Position numbers and translations under genes: made by a program. Of a DNA stretch of 64,000 nt, positions 46,345 to 58,500 are shown piece by piece. The notes beneath the pieces were generated by a model that saw only the letters and a list, made by a program, of their open reading frames with translations, was not told where the DNA came from and made no database searches. The stretch is from Enoplolaimus lenunculus (Eukaryota > Nematoda > Enoplea > Enoplida > Thoracostomopsidae), in contig JASANG010002117.1 of NCBI GenBank assembly GCA_030248215.1, forward strand, positions 124,001 through 188,000, written 5' to 3'. How positions within the stretch are numbered: position 1 is the stretch's first letter; every line of letters begins with the position of its first letter.

Positions 46345-47350
46345 ATTAGCTAACTATTCAATTATCTGTTTTAGGGCTTGCAAACAATTTATTCAAATGC
46401 CTCGCACCTAAAAACCCGTTAGTGTTGAAATTAGATTGCTTTTAACCTTAATAATTATATACTGAAATATTGTAAAAAGTCCTAATTTAGGTTTATAAAC
46501 TATGCTAATATGCAACTCATCTGTTAGCTAACTACTCAATTATCGGTTTTGGAGGTTTGTAAACAGTCTAGATTTCTCGCACTCAAAAACCCTTTAATGC
46601 TGAAATTAGATTGCTTGTAACTGTAATAATTAGTGAAATAATGTAGAAAGTCCTAATTTAGGCTTAACTAATTATGCAAACTAGCCTGTAGCTATTAAAC
46701 GACTTAAAATTTTAAAACCCCAATGCGAGGTTAACACCCCAATATTATTGGCTTTCAAACAAAAAGATTTTGTCAAAATCGATTCAGCCGTTCCTGAGAT
46801 TCTTTTCGGACGGTCAGACGGACGGACGGAAATCCACCTTTCGACCCAAGAGCACACAACAGAAAACGTTTCGCGAAACTCCGATTTTTGCTTCGCTCAA
46901 TGACTTTCATCTGTACAATTTTGAGTTTCAACCGAATTTTCATTCAAACTCTTTTTACCTTAGAGTTAACATTTACCATCGCTACCACAAGAGCTACTGT
47001 AAAATATTGGTTATTGAAAGTGCCACTACGATGCCGTGACTATTATTTGTACAGCTGTATGTATTTCAAGGGCAAATTTTTGTGCATTAAGATGCTGAGT
47101 TTAGCTGGTGTTGTACGTTGCATCACACGAATATTAAGTTTTTTGATTTTAATCTATATAGCTTTGGACTTTGTCTTCTCTTTTTCAAAATACTTATGGT
47201 TTTGTTAAGTTTACTGTTTGTATAATTGCCTAATGCTTGAGTCACTACGACGTTGAAAAAGCATTTAATCAGTGTTGTTGCTTACAAAAACAGCCGTCTT
47301 CGGCAGAACTTGTGTGCTAAGTTAACAATAAATCTTCCTTCATCACAGAT

Positions 47351-47433
47351 CGTGAAACAGACCATTGGTGCGGCCTTTGGTGAGCGGAACTGCGGGTTAC
47401 GCTTCAACAGTCGGCCGAAACTGTTGCCGTAAA
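47351..47433 (+). CDS. Exon-like segment with a Rab-like TIGAAF motif
   Basis: After an acceptor-like TTCCTTCATCACAG, the frame reads IVKQTIGAAFGERNCG, then LRFNSRPKLLP. A TAA follows directly, or a possible donor GTAAAG two bases before it. TIGAAF matches the switch-I Thr region of Rab GTPases. No P-loop (GxxxxGKS/T) or WDTAG exon is found nearby, so this may be a relic or coincidence. Confidence 0.2.
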
Positions 47434-47689
47434 GTAAAAATATGCCATCAAATTGTGCCAAGTTATCAGCTATAGGTGGTGTATCGTATATTGTTTATCT
47501 TTGATATTTTATATGCAGCTGAGTCTATAGTTTAAAAATTCTAGCATACAATATGCAAAAACTTGAATGAAAAATATTCTTCTATATTCAACACACATAT
47601 TTCTTTGATAAATACCGCGAGCGGAAACAGGAGTGGTGACAAAAATTGCGAGATATACACGCTGTTTATAACTAATTTTGATCGGCAAA

Positions 47690-48325
47690 CCGGCCAATGT
47701 ATAGAACAGGGCTGGAACAGTAGCACAAGCATATTTCTAAGCCTAAACATATTGAAAGTTCAAAATAAGTTTATAAATCACATATATCTTGCAATATTTC
47801 ATTACAAATAGGCTGAAATTGTTCGAAAAGAAAAATAAATTATGAAATGTATCTAAAACCTTAATAATTTCTATGAATCAGCCATTTTTCTTCAAAATTT
47901 TGAAAGACCGATGCACACCTCAATTATGTTAGCAGAAAAATAAAATATTGTGGAATTTTTGTACTACAATATTCGTTTTCTGTTTCCTATATTTTGATCA
48001 CTGTGTGTGTCAGTTTCCATTATTTTTTACAATCCGTTTACACGCTAATTGCAGGCCCTTAGAAAAGCGTTCCGCCTCTGATCTTTACATGGCCAGCTAA
48101 CTTTATACCTGTATTTATATAACGGAAATGAACACCGGTTTTTACTGGAAACGGATATCCGGTTACACCCTGGACATAACAGAAGTATATATACGCATAT
48201 TCCTAAGCGTAACCGAAAGAAAGAGCTTACTCCTAAACCTAAACAAACTGTCTATTAAAGCTTAAGCTTACTAAATGGCACACAAGCAGAAAAACGCTCC
48301 GCCCCTGATCTTTACATAGGCCAAA
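47690..48325. repeat. TTAGGC-family copies and ACCGG module
   Basis: Contains CCAATGTATAGAACAGGG with GGAACAGTAGCACAAGC (47,695-47,740) and TTCCGCCTCTGATCTTTACA (48,070-48,090). An ACCGGTTTTTACTGGAAACG plus GGATATCCGGTTACACCCTG module lies at 48,120-48,175, and a CGCTCCGCCCCTGATCTTTA copy at 48,295-48,315. Several copies of the same modules are packed together. Confidence 0.7.
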
Positions 48326-48378
48326 AGTATCCTTAAGCAAAAATATAGTCTAAAATCCAAGCCCTTGCCGGTCAATTT

Positions 48379-48543
48379 TCTGTTTTACCGTGCAGCGCAG
48401 TGGTTGTCGCCAATATTTTGGGATAATTTACTTTGTGCTAAATTCGTTGAAGATACAACGCGCCTAGTTGCCATGAACAAACCCGATGAACTGATCATCC
48501 CGGATAATATCAAAGGCTCCACGAGCGTCTGCGCCATACTGTA
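48379..48543 (+). CDS. Exon-like segment ending in a CAAX-type tail
   Basis: An open frame with coding-like composition, continuous from about 48,352 and possibly starting at an acceptor TTTTACCGTGCAG. It reads QWLSPIFWDNLLCAKF, then DTTRLVAMNKPDELIIP, and ends STSVCAIL and a TAA at about 48,543. CAIL fits the prenylation CAAX rule (Leu at X directs geranylgeranylation in known proteins). No upstream exon can be firmly linked; a Rab-like TIGAAF fragment lies 0.9 kb upstream. I cannot name the protein. Confidence 0.3.
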
Positions 48544-48915
48544 ACGACTTCAACTACGGCTCTGCATAGTACAAACTACAAACACCAATACACATTAAAT
48601 ACTTTTCTGCATATACTGGCTGCATAATTATATTTAGGCTGCTTTAGAAAAGTGTGTTTCATCAAACACTATATACCGAATTCAAATTCATGGTCTTAAC
48701 CGTTACCTATATTTACGAATCTTCAGTTTGGACCCAATCATCGATTTTTACTCGAAAAAGCTGCAACGCCAAAACTCCAATTTTATTGTCCTTTAAATAA
48801 TCTCAGATATCAGGCGCTGACGAAACACCACAGATCAGGATTTGTTCTAATTCTAAAATCTACAGGCCCACAGTTCATTCTGTACCCGTTGTACTTTTTT
48901 GGACATCCAGATCAT

Positions 48916-49539
48916 TTACAAAACTTGATCATCATCGCCATTTATCACAGGATTAATTGCAGTTGCGCACGATTGCACCATTTGCATCGCACTTGTATCT
49001 GCGATCGATCCCCCACTATTAATAACAATACTCGACTTAGACTCAATCCGATTCCTAATTGCAGCCATAGCTCTCGCAGAGACGCTATTTTTTCGTGAGG
49101 GGGCCATCGGTTGACCGCCACCACCCCCTCCTGAACCGGTAGAAATCGCACACGATAATTTCGCAGTAGGACTTTGAGATTGCAATAATGTTGCAGTTTG
49201 TGCTGAAGTGCAATCGCTTGCATGGTGTGAGTGACCGTGGTTGAGTTGACCTGTGGTATGTTGACAGTGATAATGATGATGATGATGATGTCCAAGGCGA
49301 TTAGTTGCCATAGCACCGGTTGGAGTTGTGACCCCTGACCTGCGACGCGACGACACATCATTTACTGATCCACCCGTATTGCTACTGTTGCCTAGCAACG
49401 ATTGATTGACAGCTGTCGCGGCGTTGCTAGGACAACCACCGATCGCCAGTTGTGCCCCACCCCCGGTGATTGCGCCGGCATTTCCACCACCGGCCCGACG
49501 CATCATAGTTGCACTGTGAAGGTTTGCTTGTTTTTTCAC
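48916..49539 (-). CDS. Shaw: Shaw channel distal C-terminal exon (207 aa, His/Gly rich)
   Basis: A long open frame starting at a TTTTAAG acceptor in phase 0. It reads [13 protein letters not shown], a Gly/Ala/Asn stretch, [13 protein letters not shown], a run HHHHHHYHC then HGHSHH, a Gly tract, and [18 protein letters not shown] before a stop. RKNS and RRRS are good basophilic-kinase-type sites. The His run comes from a (GAT)n-like tract read in reverse. A frame this long in AT-rich DNA, in phase with the upstream channel exons, supports a real exon. An independent single-exon gene is less likely. Confidence 0.7.
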   Translation of the reverse strand: MKKQANLHSATMMRRAGGGNAGAITGGGAQLAIGGCPSNAATAVNQSLLGNSSNTGGSVNDVSSRRRSGVTTPTGAMATNRLGHHHHHHYHCQHTTGQLNHGHSHHASDCTSAQTATLLQSQSPTAKLSCAISTGSGGGGGGQPMAPSRKNSVSARAMAAIRNRIESKSSIVINSGGSIADTSAMQMVQSCATAINPVINGDDDQVL

Positions 49540-52500
49540 CTTAAAATTAAAAAAATGACCAATTTACCATAAAGATATAAAAATTGAAGCAAAGTTTGGC
49601 CATCCAGTTTTCATTTAATTATTTTACGCATAAATTTTCGACGCAGTATGTGCCAACTGCCCCGCATACTGTAGGGCAAAATTTGTGCACACCGTTTGGA
49701 GAATAATCATCCCACTATATTAACCGTGCGCGCACTGGCGCGCGGCGTACAGTAAAGTATAGCACATCCCCTATTACAAACGGAGCTTCTGGGTTGCGCT
49801 ATGCTTTACTGGGCTGCACTGCCGTTCAAAGTACACGTGACACTACGCGGCACCGGACCTTGTATTAAAATCATTGTTCTGCCTGTCATAACCGCGCAGC
49901 GCCGGTCTGCGGCGCGTAATAAATATAACGCCACCTTTGCAATGTTTACAAATATGAATCCGTCAGAGTATAAGTTGCTTAATTTCAGGTATAAAATGAA
50001 CTCAATTCTTGAAGATTTCAATCAGATTATTATATGAATTGATTTTCAGTTAACGTCAATGTTCATATAGTTATGTTTTGCCTAATCTGAACTGCAAATT
50101 CTAGTAAAAGTACGTCAAAGCTGCGTACTTCAAACACGCAAACAAAAACTACGACGTTAAAATAGCATTAATACTGAAAACTAGAAACTCTCATAAGAGT
50201 CGCGCAGTAGTACATGAGAGTAATATTATTTTTCATGGCAACATATTCGCATGCTAACATTGAAAATGTATATATGGTAGTAGAAACCTTTGATTTTTCT
50301 CATTCGTCTTAACGTTTGCATGAAAATGGTTCGATTTTGAAAATTTTACCGCATTTCGTGTCTTTATGATATTACTAGTGAGCCCGTGATAGTAAATTTG
50401 TTCTGCGTACAATACCAAAAGGTTATTACCTGGTTAAGCATTTAAATTACAAAAATCCACGCCTCTTGTACACTTCTGCCCGCATTTAAAATAAAAGCTT
50501 AAAGGCTTAGGCTCAAAATTACGATAAGGCTTTCAGAATAGGTTTCGCCAAAAGATTACGCTTAGGCTTCGTCATGACATTTCCGAAACTAAAACCTAAG
50601 ATTTCCGAAACCTAAGCCTAAGCTTGAGTCGGAACCAATGGGCAGGCACCAGGAGATGCACTCGACAAAATCGATTGACAATGTGGTTTGAAACAAATTT
50701 GTGGTTCGCTGAAATTCAGGCTAAACAGTGCATTATTCACGATTGTTTTGCTTCTCGCTCGCTTCGTTCACGGCGCCCCGCTTAAAGGCCCCATGTTTTT
50801 TGTTAAGCTGCTGCGCACCCGGTTGATACCTTACAAGTGGGTCTATCGACGCATGCGGGCGGAAAAGGCGGACTCAGACACTCTAGCTGCAACCCTGACC
50901 TAAGCCTGTGAGGAAAGTGTACAAAAGCCAAATCCACAAAGTATACGTAATCCAAATAAATAAACTAAGGTAAAAATCAAATTTTCGCTGCATAACTTAA
51001 ATGCATGCAACATCGCATGCATACAATAAAAATAAAGAAAATGATTTCGTCGTTTCCAGAGTTATCACCAACTGGTGATTGTTATATTAACAATGTTTAT
51101 CAGTGCAACCCGTAAGAAAATGTCTTTCGTTGAACATTTGGCTAAAACTAAGCATCGAATGCAATTTTAAAGAAAACTATTTCGCATGTACATATACAAC
51201 AGGTCTCAAACAGTAAGTGTTGCGCTATACTTTACTTGGTCAGACGGCGCCAAACGCCGCCGCACCCCGCTGGACTTCGCCACACGCCGTCGGACACCAC
51301 TGCGCGCCACTGTACATTGCTAACAAAAACAAGCTAAATCTATTTAATGGCGTGCGACAATTTTTAATATACAAATATTTTAACGTGCCACGCTCTCTAA
51401 CCTCATGCCGTTGAGCCAAGTATGCTAATACTACATCTAAACGGTCAGAAAGACATCTTCATATTCTGCGGAATGGCACGTGTACCATACGCCGACAATG
51501 ACTTTGTTCGGGACCTGTTGTATACATAACTGAAATGAACTAACGAAAACTACCAAATTTGTTCTCAGAAATCTTATTGAGCTGCAAGTTGCAATTTCAC
51601 CGTATCACATGCTGAAATCGATGCTTGTTCACTTTGGCTCCGGTGTGATTTTGGCGTTACTTGCAGTTCCGATGCCAAAATTGGAACCAATGGAACGGTG
51701 ACGTCATTGCATTTGTTGTCGTTGTTGTTGTTGTGGTGGTGGTGTTTATTTGATCTTCGACTAAATCGACACGGTGGATCAATGGTTGCAGCTTTTCTCA
51801 AACGATTTCGACCTTCAAACACTGCAGCTTTTCGTTTCGATGTACGGCGCTTGCATTGGTTAGGGTCGTTGTTATCTGTGTAGTTATCGCTAAAATTTAC
51901 TCTGTCACTATGAACAACGTATCGTTGACTGGTTGTGCTTGTGCTCTGAAATTGGCTGCAGTCAAAAAAATTTTCTTCCAACTACGTTTTCTTCTATAAC
52001 TGGTTATTCTAATCTGGTATCTATAGTCATTATCTACAATATATTGAAAAACCATAAGCAGCTACCGGATTTTACAGTAGCTGATTTACTTAGGAGAGGA
52101 CGGGATGCGTCCCTCAAGGTGCGACCGGATACCAAAAATGACGCACCCGAAGCCGGATAATGAATTTTAATCTAACACTAGATTGCATTCAAATATCAGA
52201 ACGTAGCTAACAATTATTCTTTCCGTGGCTTAAGATATCCAAAGTGTTTACGTGACAAAGCATCTGATCGACGGATTTTAACACTTTAACAACGACCCTA
52301 TTCCACTATTCTATGTTTTTGTAGCGTTGCGTTCAATATTCGTTTGGCCCATGCGCCCATGTTCGTTTTAAGGGCATCCAGTTTTCCGTAGGTACTATAA
52401 AATAGAAGTGGCTATGATTAAAGCTATTGTTTTTGCTTAGGCTTAGGTTTAGTTACAGACTTGTTTTGCCGCTGAAGTTTAGGCTTACCTTAGGAACAAG

Positions 52501-55500
52501 AATTTGTTCAGATATATACTGTTACATGCGTAAAATAACACAGGTCAGCTTTATCAAGTTTTCCAGCGTTATTTTAACCCAATAAAAGTGAACGTACACG
52601 GGCTCATGCAAACATTTACATTTCTTGTATGACAGAAAAAATATGTAAAAGTAAGTCAATCAGTTCCATTGCAGTTGGCAATAATACAGATGATGGTTTC
52701 ATTTTTTGAAGTTTTTAAGAAGAAAACATCCGGCAAGTTAAAATACGTGTGGCATGAAAAAATGACCTCCAAAAAAATGACCCCGGGGCACATTTTTTTC
52801 ACATGGGTTCAAATTTTATAGTACTGTCGTGTGAAAAAATGACCCATCAACAAGAGGCCCCAGGCCATTTTTAAACGGACAATACAAGAATGTGACCTTC
52901 ATGAAAAAATGTGAAAAAATTTTGGCCCCTGTAGAAAATTTTCAACCTTGCTTGTAATTCTTTGAAAACCCTTGAATGTCCCTCCTGACAAATTTTTAGC
53001 CCCCCTACCAAGGTGAGCTGGCTACGGGCCTGTCCCCGTTTCAATCCAACCAAAGGTTGCAGCTGTAATGACTTGAAGCTGCTTACTAAATAAATGTGCC
53101 AAATATAACTCCCTTCCACTTGGTAGACACCCTCATTGCTTTGTTTTGAATTTTCCAGTAAATGTTCTTGAACATAACTTAGCTTCATTGTCTGCTCCTC
53201 AAATTGTTAGCGGTAAGAGTGGTTTGCTTAGTTTTGTTATCTAATTTAAGCTTTCACTGAGCTTTATTAAGAATATTCGCCAGCGGAAGTAATTCATTTT
53301 CACAGAGGATAATCTTAGTACAGTCCTGCGTAAAACTGACCGGGGACTCTTTTTAACGGGGGTTGTTTTTTCACACGCCAGTACTGTAAAAATCGGGCCC
53401 CCATGAAAACATGGCCGGCGGTCGTTTTTTTGGGGGGTAATATTTTCATGCGATACCGGATATCCGGTCGTATCCTGAGCCTACATTGTTCCTGAAATTC
53501 AATTCTGAACGTACAAACAAAATAATTTTTAACAAAATGTAAATGAAAAATAAACAACTGATCTTCAAACAATGCATGCAATACGTTGTATATTGAATTG
53601 TGAGTTACTTGGTTTTTGAAACCATATTTTAAAATTGTAAACTTAACAAATATTTAGATGTTCACGCCAGATTCGCCATTCTTAAACTTGAGTCATGGGT
53701 ATAGCCTTGAACTTGAAGCCGAGGGAGTACGTTCTACAAGAACTTCGAAAGATGTTTCGTGTGTTGCAAACCGATACCATGTGAAAAACTCTAGAACAAA
53801 AATCCCAACGGGGTTTGACCCCCGACGACCTTGCTGAAATGAAACAAACAAAAAAAGAAGATGCGTGGGTACAAAACTTGGGGTTAACAAAAACACTACA
53901 TTTCACTAATCACTTACATGACGTATTTTAAGACCATCTTGATGACAAACAGAATCTCGGGCAGCTAACTGGAACAACAACTCGGAAGAAAAAGTTTTGA
54001 GTTCGCCGAAGACGTAGCCGGGATTATACTTTTAGAAAGTATATGTTTCACTTCAAAACATTATTTTTTGCGACCGAGTGTAGCGAGCGCAAGACGAACA
54101 TCTTTAGCCGTATACCGAAAAAATTGAATTTTGCGAAAAACAAATTTCAAAGCGGAATAATTGGGGCAGCGAATGAAAAGCTGACATTTGCAAAAAGTTT
54201 TAAAATCCGACCTTTTTTTCGCTAACACCGGTTCGAAGGAACTCAACGCAAATGAGCTTCTCGAACATCAAACCGAGTACTTTACAAAACCCTCGAGAGT
54301 GAAGCGAGTGAAAGGCCGGCGCAATTTGAGCATTAAATGTTTTGACATTCCAACACGAAACTAGTTTTGGCGGGTTTTTAGCGGTATCGGCAACAACTCT
54401 ATATTTTTCTAGAAGTGTCGACTGACACCCCAGACACCCCTGTTTACGAGTGCCGGTTCGATTTGACATATGGTTCCAATATTTTTCACATCCGTTAGCT
54501 CCCCTGGTCCAGTGTAGATAAATATACACACATATGTACGATTAAATATGCAGCATGCAAAACTACACATTGCTACACTTATATACATGTTCATGCACTA
54601 CTACTGACGAAATAAAAACTTCATTAATATAAACTACAATACTCATTCAAGCATTGATCTAAAATGCTGTCTGAGGCTGAGGTAACAAAATGCTAATCTT
54701 GACTATATCGTACTTAATCTGCTGATCATTTCAGTTGTGTACGCCTGATTTTAACCCTAATCGTAAATTAATTCTACTCCGGTGTTTGATCATAATCTCA
54801 GCCCAAACTTAATGCTAATCCTCAGCAGACTGCACAGGACCAACGTAAGCCTAGGCATATTCCTAGACTAAAATCTAATAATGTACAGCTATAAGTTTGA
54901 AACTATTTAGTTTGAACCTAAATCCGACACGTGTAAACTCCCACTCACAAGCTTAGGCTTAGGATTAGGCTCACTTATATTTAGTAAAACGTTTACTTAT
55001 CCGTGTCTTGGGCTAAACGTAAGCCTTAACCGAACATATGGGGGCAATGTGTGAACGAGTCCATATAATCCTAAGCCCACACCACACCTTCACTCCAATC
55101 CTAAGTAGGTACATGTCTAGGCCAACATGTTTTCAAACTCACTAACTATTGCAGTTGTTGAACTCAAAATTGGTACAGGAGTAGAACAAATCATGCGAAA
55201 ACCGTGCTGCATTTTGAGCCTCACAATTCACTGGTTCAAACAAGACCTATCCCCAGCTGGTGATAGGTGCTATACACAATTGAGAATACGGGTCCTGCAG
55301 AGCTCAAATCCAAGTCTATACCTATTCCTAGGCCTATGCCTAAGCTTAATTTACCTCTACCCTACTAATGCTGCGTTTGGTTTACCTGTAGTCGAACTTC
55401 TTCCGCAGGCAAGACACGACGGCGTCGTTTTGGCAGTTTCGCACGCGCTTGTGTATGCGAATAAAACATTGCAAAATTGGACACAATAACCGGAACCGGA

Positions 55501-58500
55501 AGCGCAATAGTGAGTACGCCGGTCAGTGCACAAAGACTACCCACAAGCATTCCCATGTACGTTTTGGGCACCATATCGCCGAATCCTGTCAAGAAAAAAT
55601 AACAAAAATATGCAACAAAAAACCATGGGTGTAGCCAGTATTTGGGAAAGTTGGGCTATTTTCTGCAGAAATTTCGAAGGTCGCTTCTTGTATTACACAC
55701 TGATACCGCGTGTAACAACCGTTAAACAAAAATCCTTAGAAAGTTTTGGCAGCTTAACACCCATCCTGACTATGCCCTTTGTAAAAACTACTATCCAGGG
55801 GCATAACTGCAAATTGAGCCAAAAACTTGGAATTTTTCCGCTGTGCGATGTAACGGCACTGCATTTTATGATTGATTACATAGCTAAAACGCTGCACTGG
55901 TGTATTAGAGCCCCTAACTTATCATGGTAGATCACAGCAGTCGATTCAAAAACGGCGTGAAAACACCAGCTGACGCCAATCATTATATAATAGCAAAAGA
56001 AAACTGGCGAATGAACCGAGCGAAAGCCAAATAAGCGTGAATAACACCACGAGTAGCCTGAATTACGCCAAAGGCGCAAAATTTTGGAAATCGCATGTCG
56101 GATCAGTTTTTCCGGAGCCATCCATGTGTCTGTTCCACCAACTGAGGTAGAAGGAGACAACCGCGGCACTGGTTAGCTACGACTTACAATTTGAGCTTCT
56201 GAGAAATATTTCAGATAAAATTGTAATTTTTCAGCAAACCAGGGCAATGAAGGCCGATACCCACTACTTTTTCAAATCACTTGCTGCTCGGTCTCGTAGT
56301 CCGAGAGCTGGCAGGCACGAGAGGTCATAACACTAAATTTCCTTTCCGTCGAAAGTATTTTAATGACGGGAAACCCCTAATTGCCTGTGCCCTGCTAAAA
56401 GTTCATTAGTCATATCACTCACCAATCGTACACATCGTAATAATCGCCCACCAAAGGCCTTTTGGAATCGACTCAAAATCGTTTTCCGGATTCGTTTCCA
56501 GCCTTTCTGCGTAATACACCAACGCCGCAAATACGACAATACCCAGAATAACAAAAAACACCAACAACAGCAGCTCTTGCGCGGACGCTTTGAAAGTTTG
56601 AATTAAAATTTTCAATCCAGACGAATGTTGAGTCAATTTGAACAAACGCAAGATTCGAATGATTGAAAAAAATTCAACTGTGTCTCCGCCGGACGTTTTA
56701 TTCGTCGCTTTAATGATCGTATCGATATAAAACGACAGGGTGGCGACAAAATCAATAATATTAATTGGCCCAGTAATAAATCGTCGCTTGGAAGGCGAAA
56801 ATATAAATCGAACCGACAGTTCAAACGCGAACCAGGTGTTACTGATTAATTCAATGAAGAAAAACGCGTTATGTGGTTCGGTTTTAGTTTTATCTACGCC
56901 GAACAAATTTGCAGTCTTACGGTAATAGGCGAATCCATGATGCGTCGACTGATTTCTGAAACCGGAACTGGAGTTATACGGGGAAGTACCCGCCCTAGAG
57001 CCGGTAGTAGGTCCCAGGTGGATGATGTGACGCTCGACGAACGGAATCCGGAAATCCGGATGCGTTTTGAGGCAGAACGATAGGATCGATACGCAAATGA
57101 AGAATACTGATGTCGCTTGAAGTGCCTGAAATTAACGATAGGATGGTGAGTTAGCTAATGTCATAGCTTAGATGGATGATATTCTCAAATATGTTTAGTA
57201 CCTTTAGAACCGGCCAGACGCAAAAACGTGCCAAATTTCAAAGTTCTCTATTTCCTTGCTCAAAATTCAGAAGATGATCATCAACTGGTGGTAGGTCGAT
57301 AGGTGCTACGCACACTTGAGAATATATACACAGAGGCTTACCCTAATTATTAGGCTTAGACTTTATTAGGTTTGGGCTCAGGCTCAAGTTTTGATATACG
57401 TTTGAAACATCGATAATCTTTTGCAATATTCTCAACTTTGCATAGCACACAGCGACAGCTGGCGGCGATGGATCTCGTAACTTTTGACTCAGTAAATAGA
57501 AGTATATACAAGTGCTTCCACAATAACTTGCGTGCACCATGTCTAAATTTTCACATATCTGTCATGTACTGAAAATATCCATGCCTACCCGGGCGGCTTG
57601 AGATGACCATGGTTCGTCAAAAAGTGACCAAACTTTCGGTTTGAATCGCTGCCACCATGACAAATTGCCCGAGTAATAATCGTCTTCCCAGCCGAACTTT
57701 TTCGCTGTTTCTTCATCGGTTGGACGTTCAGTATCCAAATCTAACCTTTCGATCACTGACAATGTTTCTTGTGTATCTCTGAAATCATCAAAATAGAAAC
57801 ACATCACCATTTATGCGCTGTTTACAATAATTTAGGCTAAATGTTCAATTGAGCGGCGTAACACCAGTATAAGTATACTCTTAAGCCTGAACGGAAATCC
57901 TTTTCGTTCAAATCACACTAGCTGTTGAGCCCCTGTTTCCGAAATTGATGGATCACCCCCCGCCTCCCCCTGATTGATTGAAATGTTTACCGATGCTGTG
58001 TATACGTCATCCAACAGCATGGTTCAACTTGGTTCGAATCAAGGCCCCAAAACTCGAGTTCTTCTTCGAATAATGGCCCACAGACATTGGTCGGATAATG
58101 TAATTTTCCTATAAAACAATTACTTTTTATATATTTTACATGATTTTATAATTTTTAGTTGCTAGTTTTATTAGTTAGTTCTTAGGGTGGCGCTATACTT
58201 GTCATTGGGAGCTGTCCGACCCGTCAGTTACCGTCCGTCGCCATACAAAATCATACGTGAGTAATAAGCATACGATACCGCACGTGATGGACGTCAACGG
58301 ACGACGTCGGAGTCTGACGGACAATGCCGGACTCTGACGGACGGCGCCGCACGTCATCAAAAGCATAGCGCCACCCTAATTCTGTTCTGTTTTGGGTTCC
58401 ATCCGTAAACAGTTGGAGAGCTAAATAGCTCAACCGTTGCTAACGGATAGCAGATTCAGCATATAAAGCCAAACATTGCAATAAGTTCTTGCGATACTCC

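Larger units (their letters stand above)
45252..46901. mobile_element. ATTGAGCGAA-ended element, copy C, expanded by nested repeats
   Basis: Left part 45,252-45,634 and right part 46,345-46,901 match the 13,134-13,910 element: TATGCAAATTAG sub-repeats, CAGCCGTTCCTGAGATTCTT, the CGGACGGACGGA tract and GCTTCGCTCAAT. The middle, 45,635-46,344, is a dispersed repeat D copy followed by a TATA-rich tract and a TGTCCCAAC array. The copy is more diverged than copies A and B, so it is older. Confidence 0.8.

Noticed and set aside
46888-47208. A 106-codon hydrophobic frame as a membrane protein
   Set aside because: It starts inside the end of a transposon copy and has the AT-driven composition of random frames.
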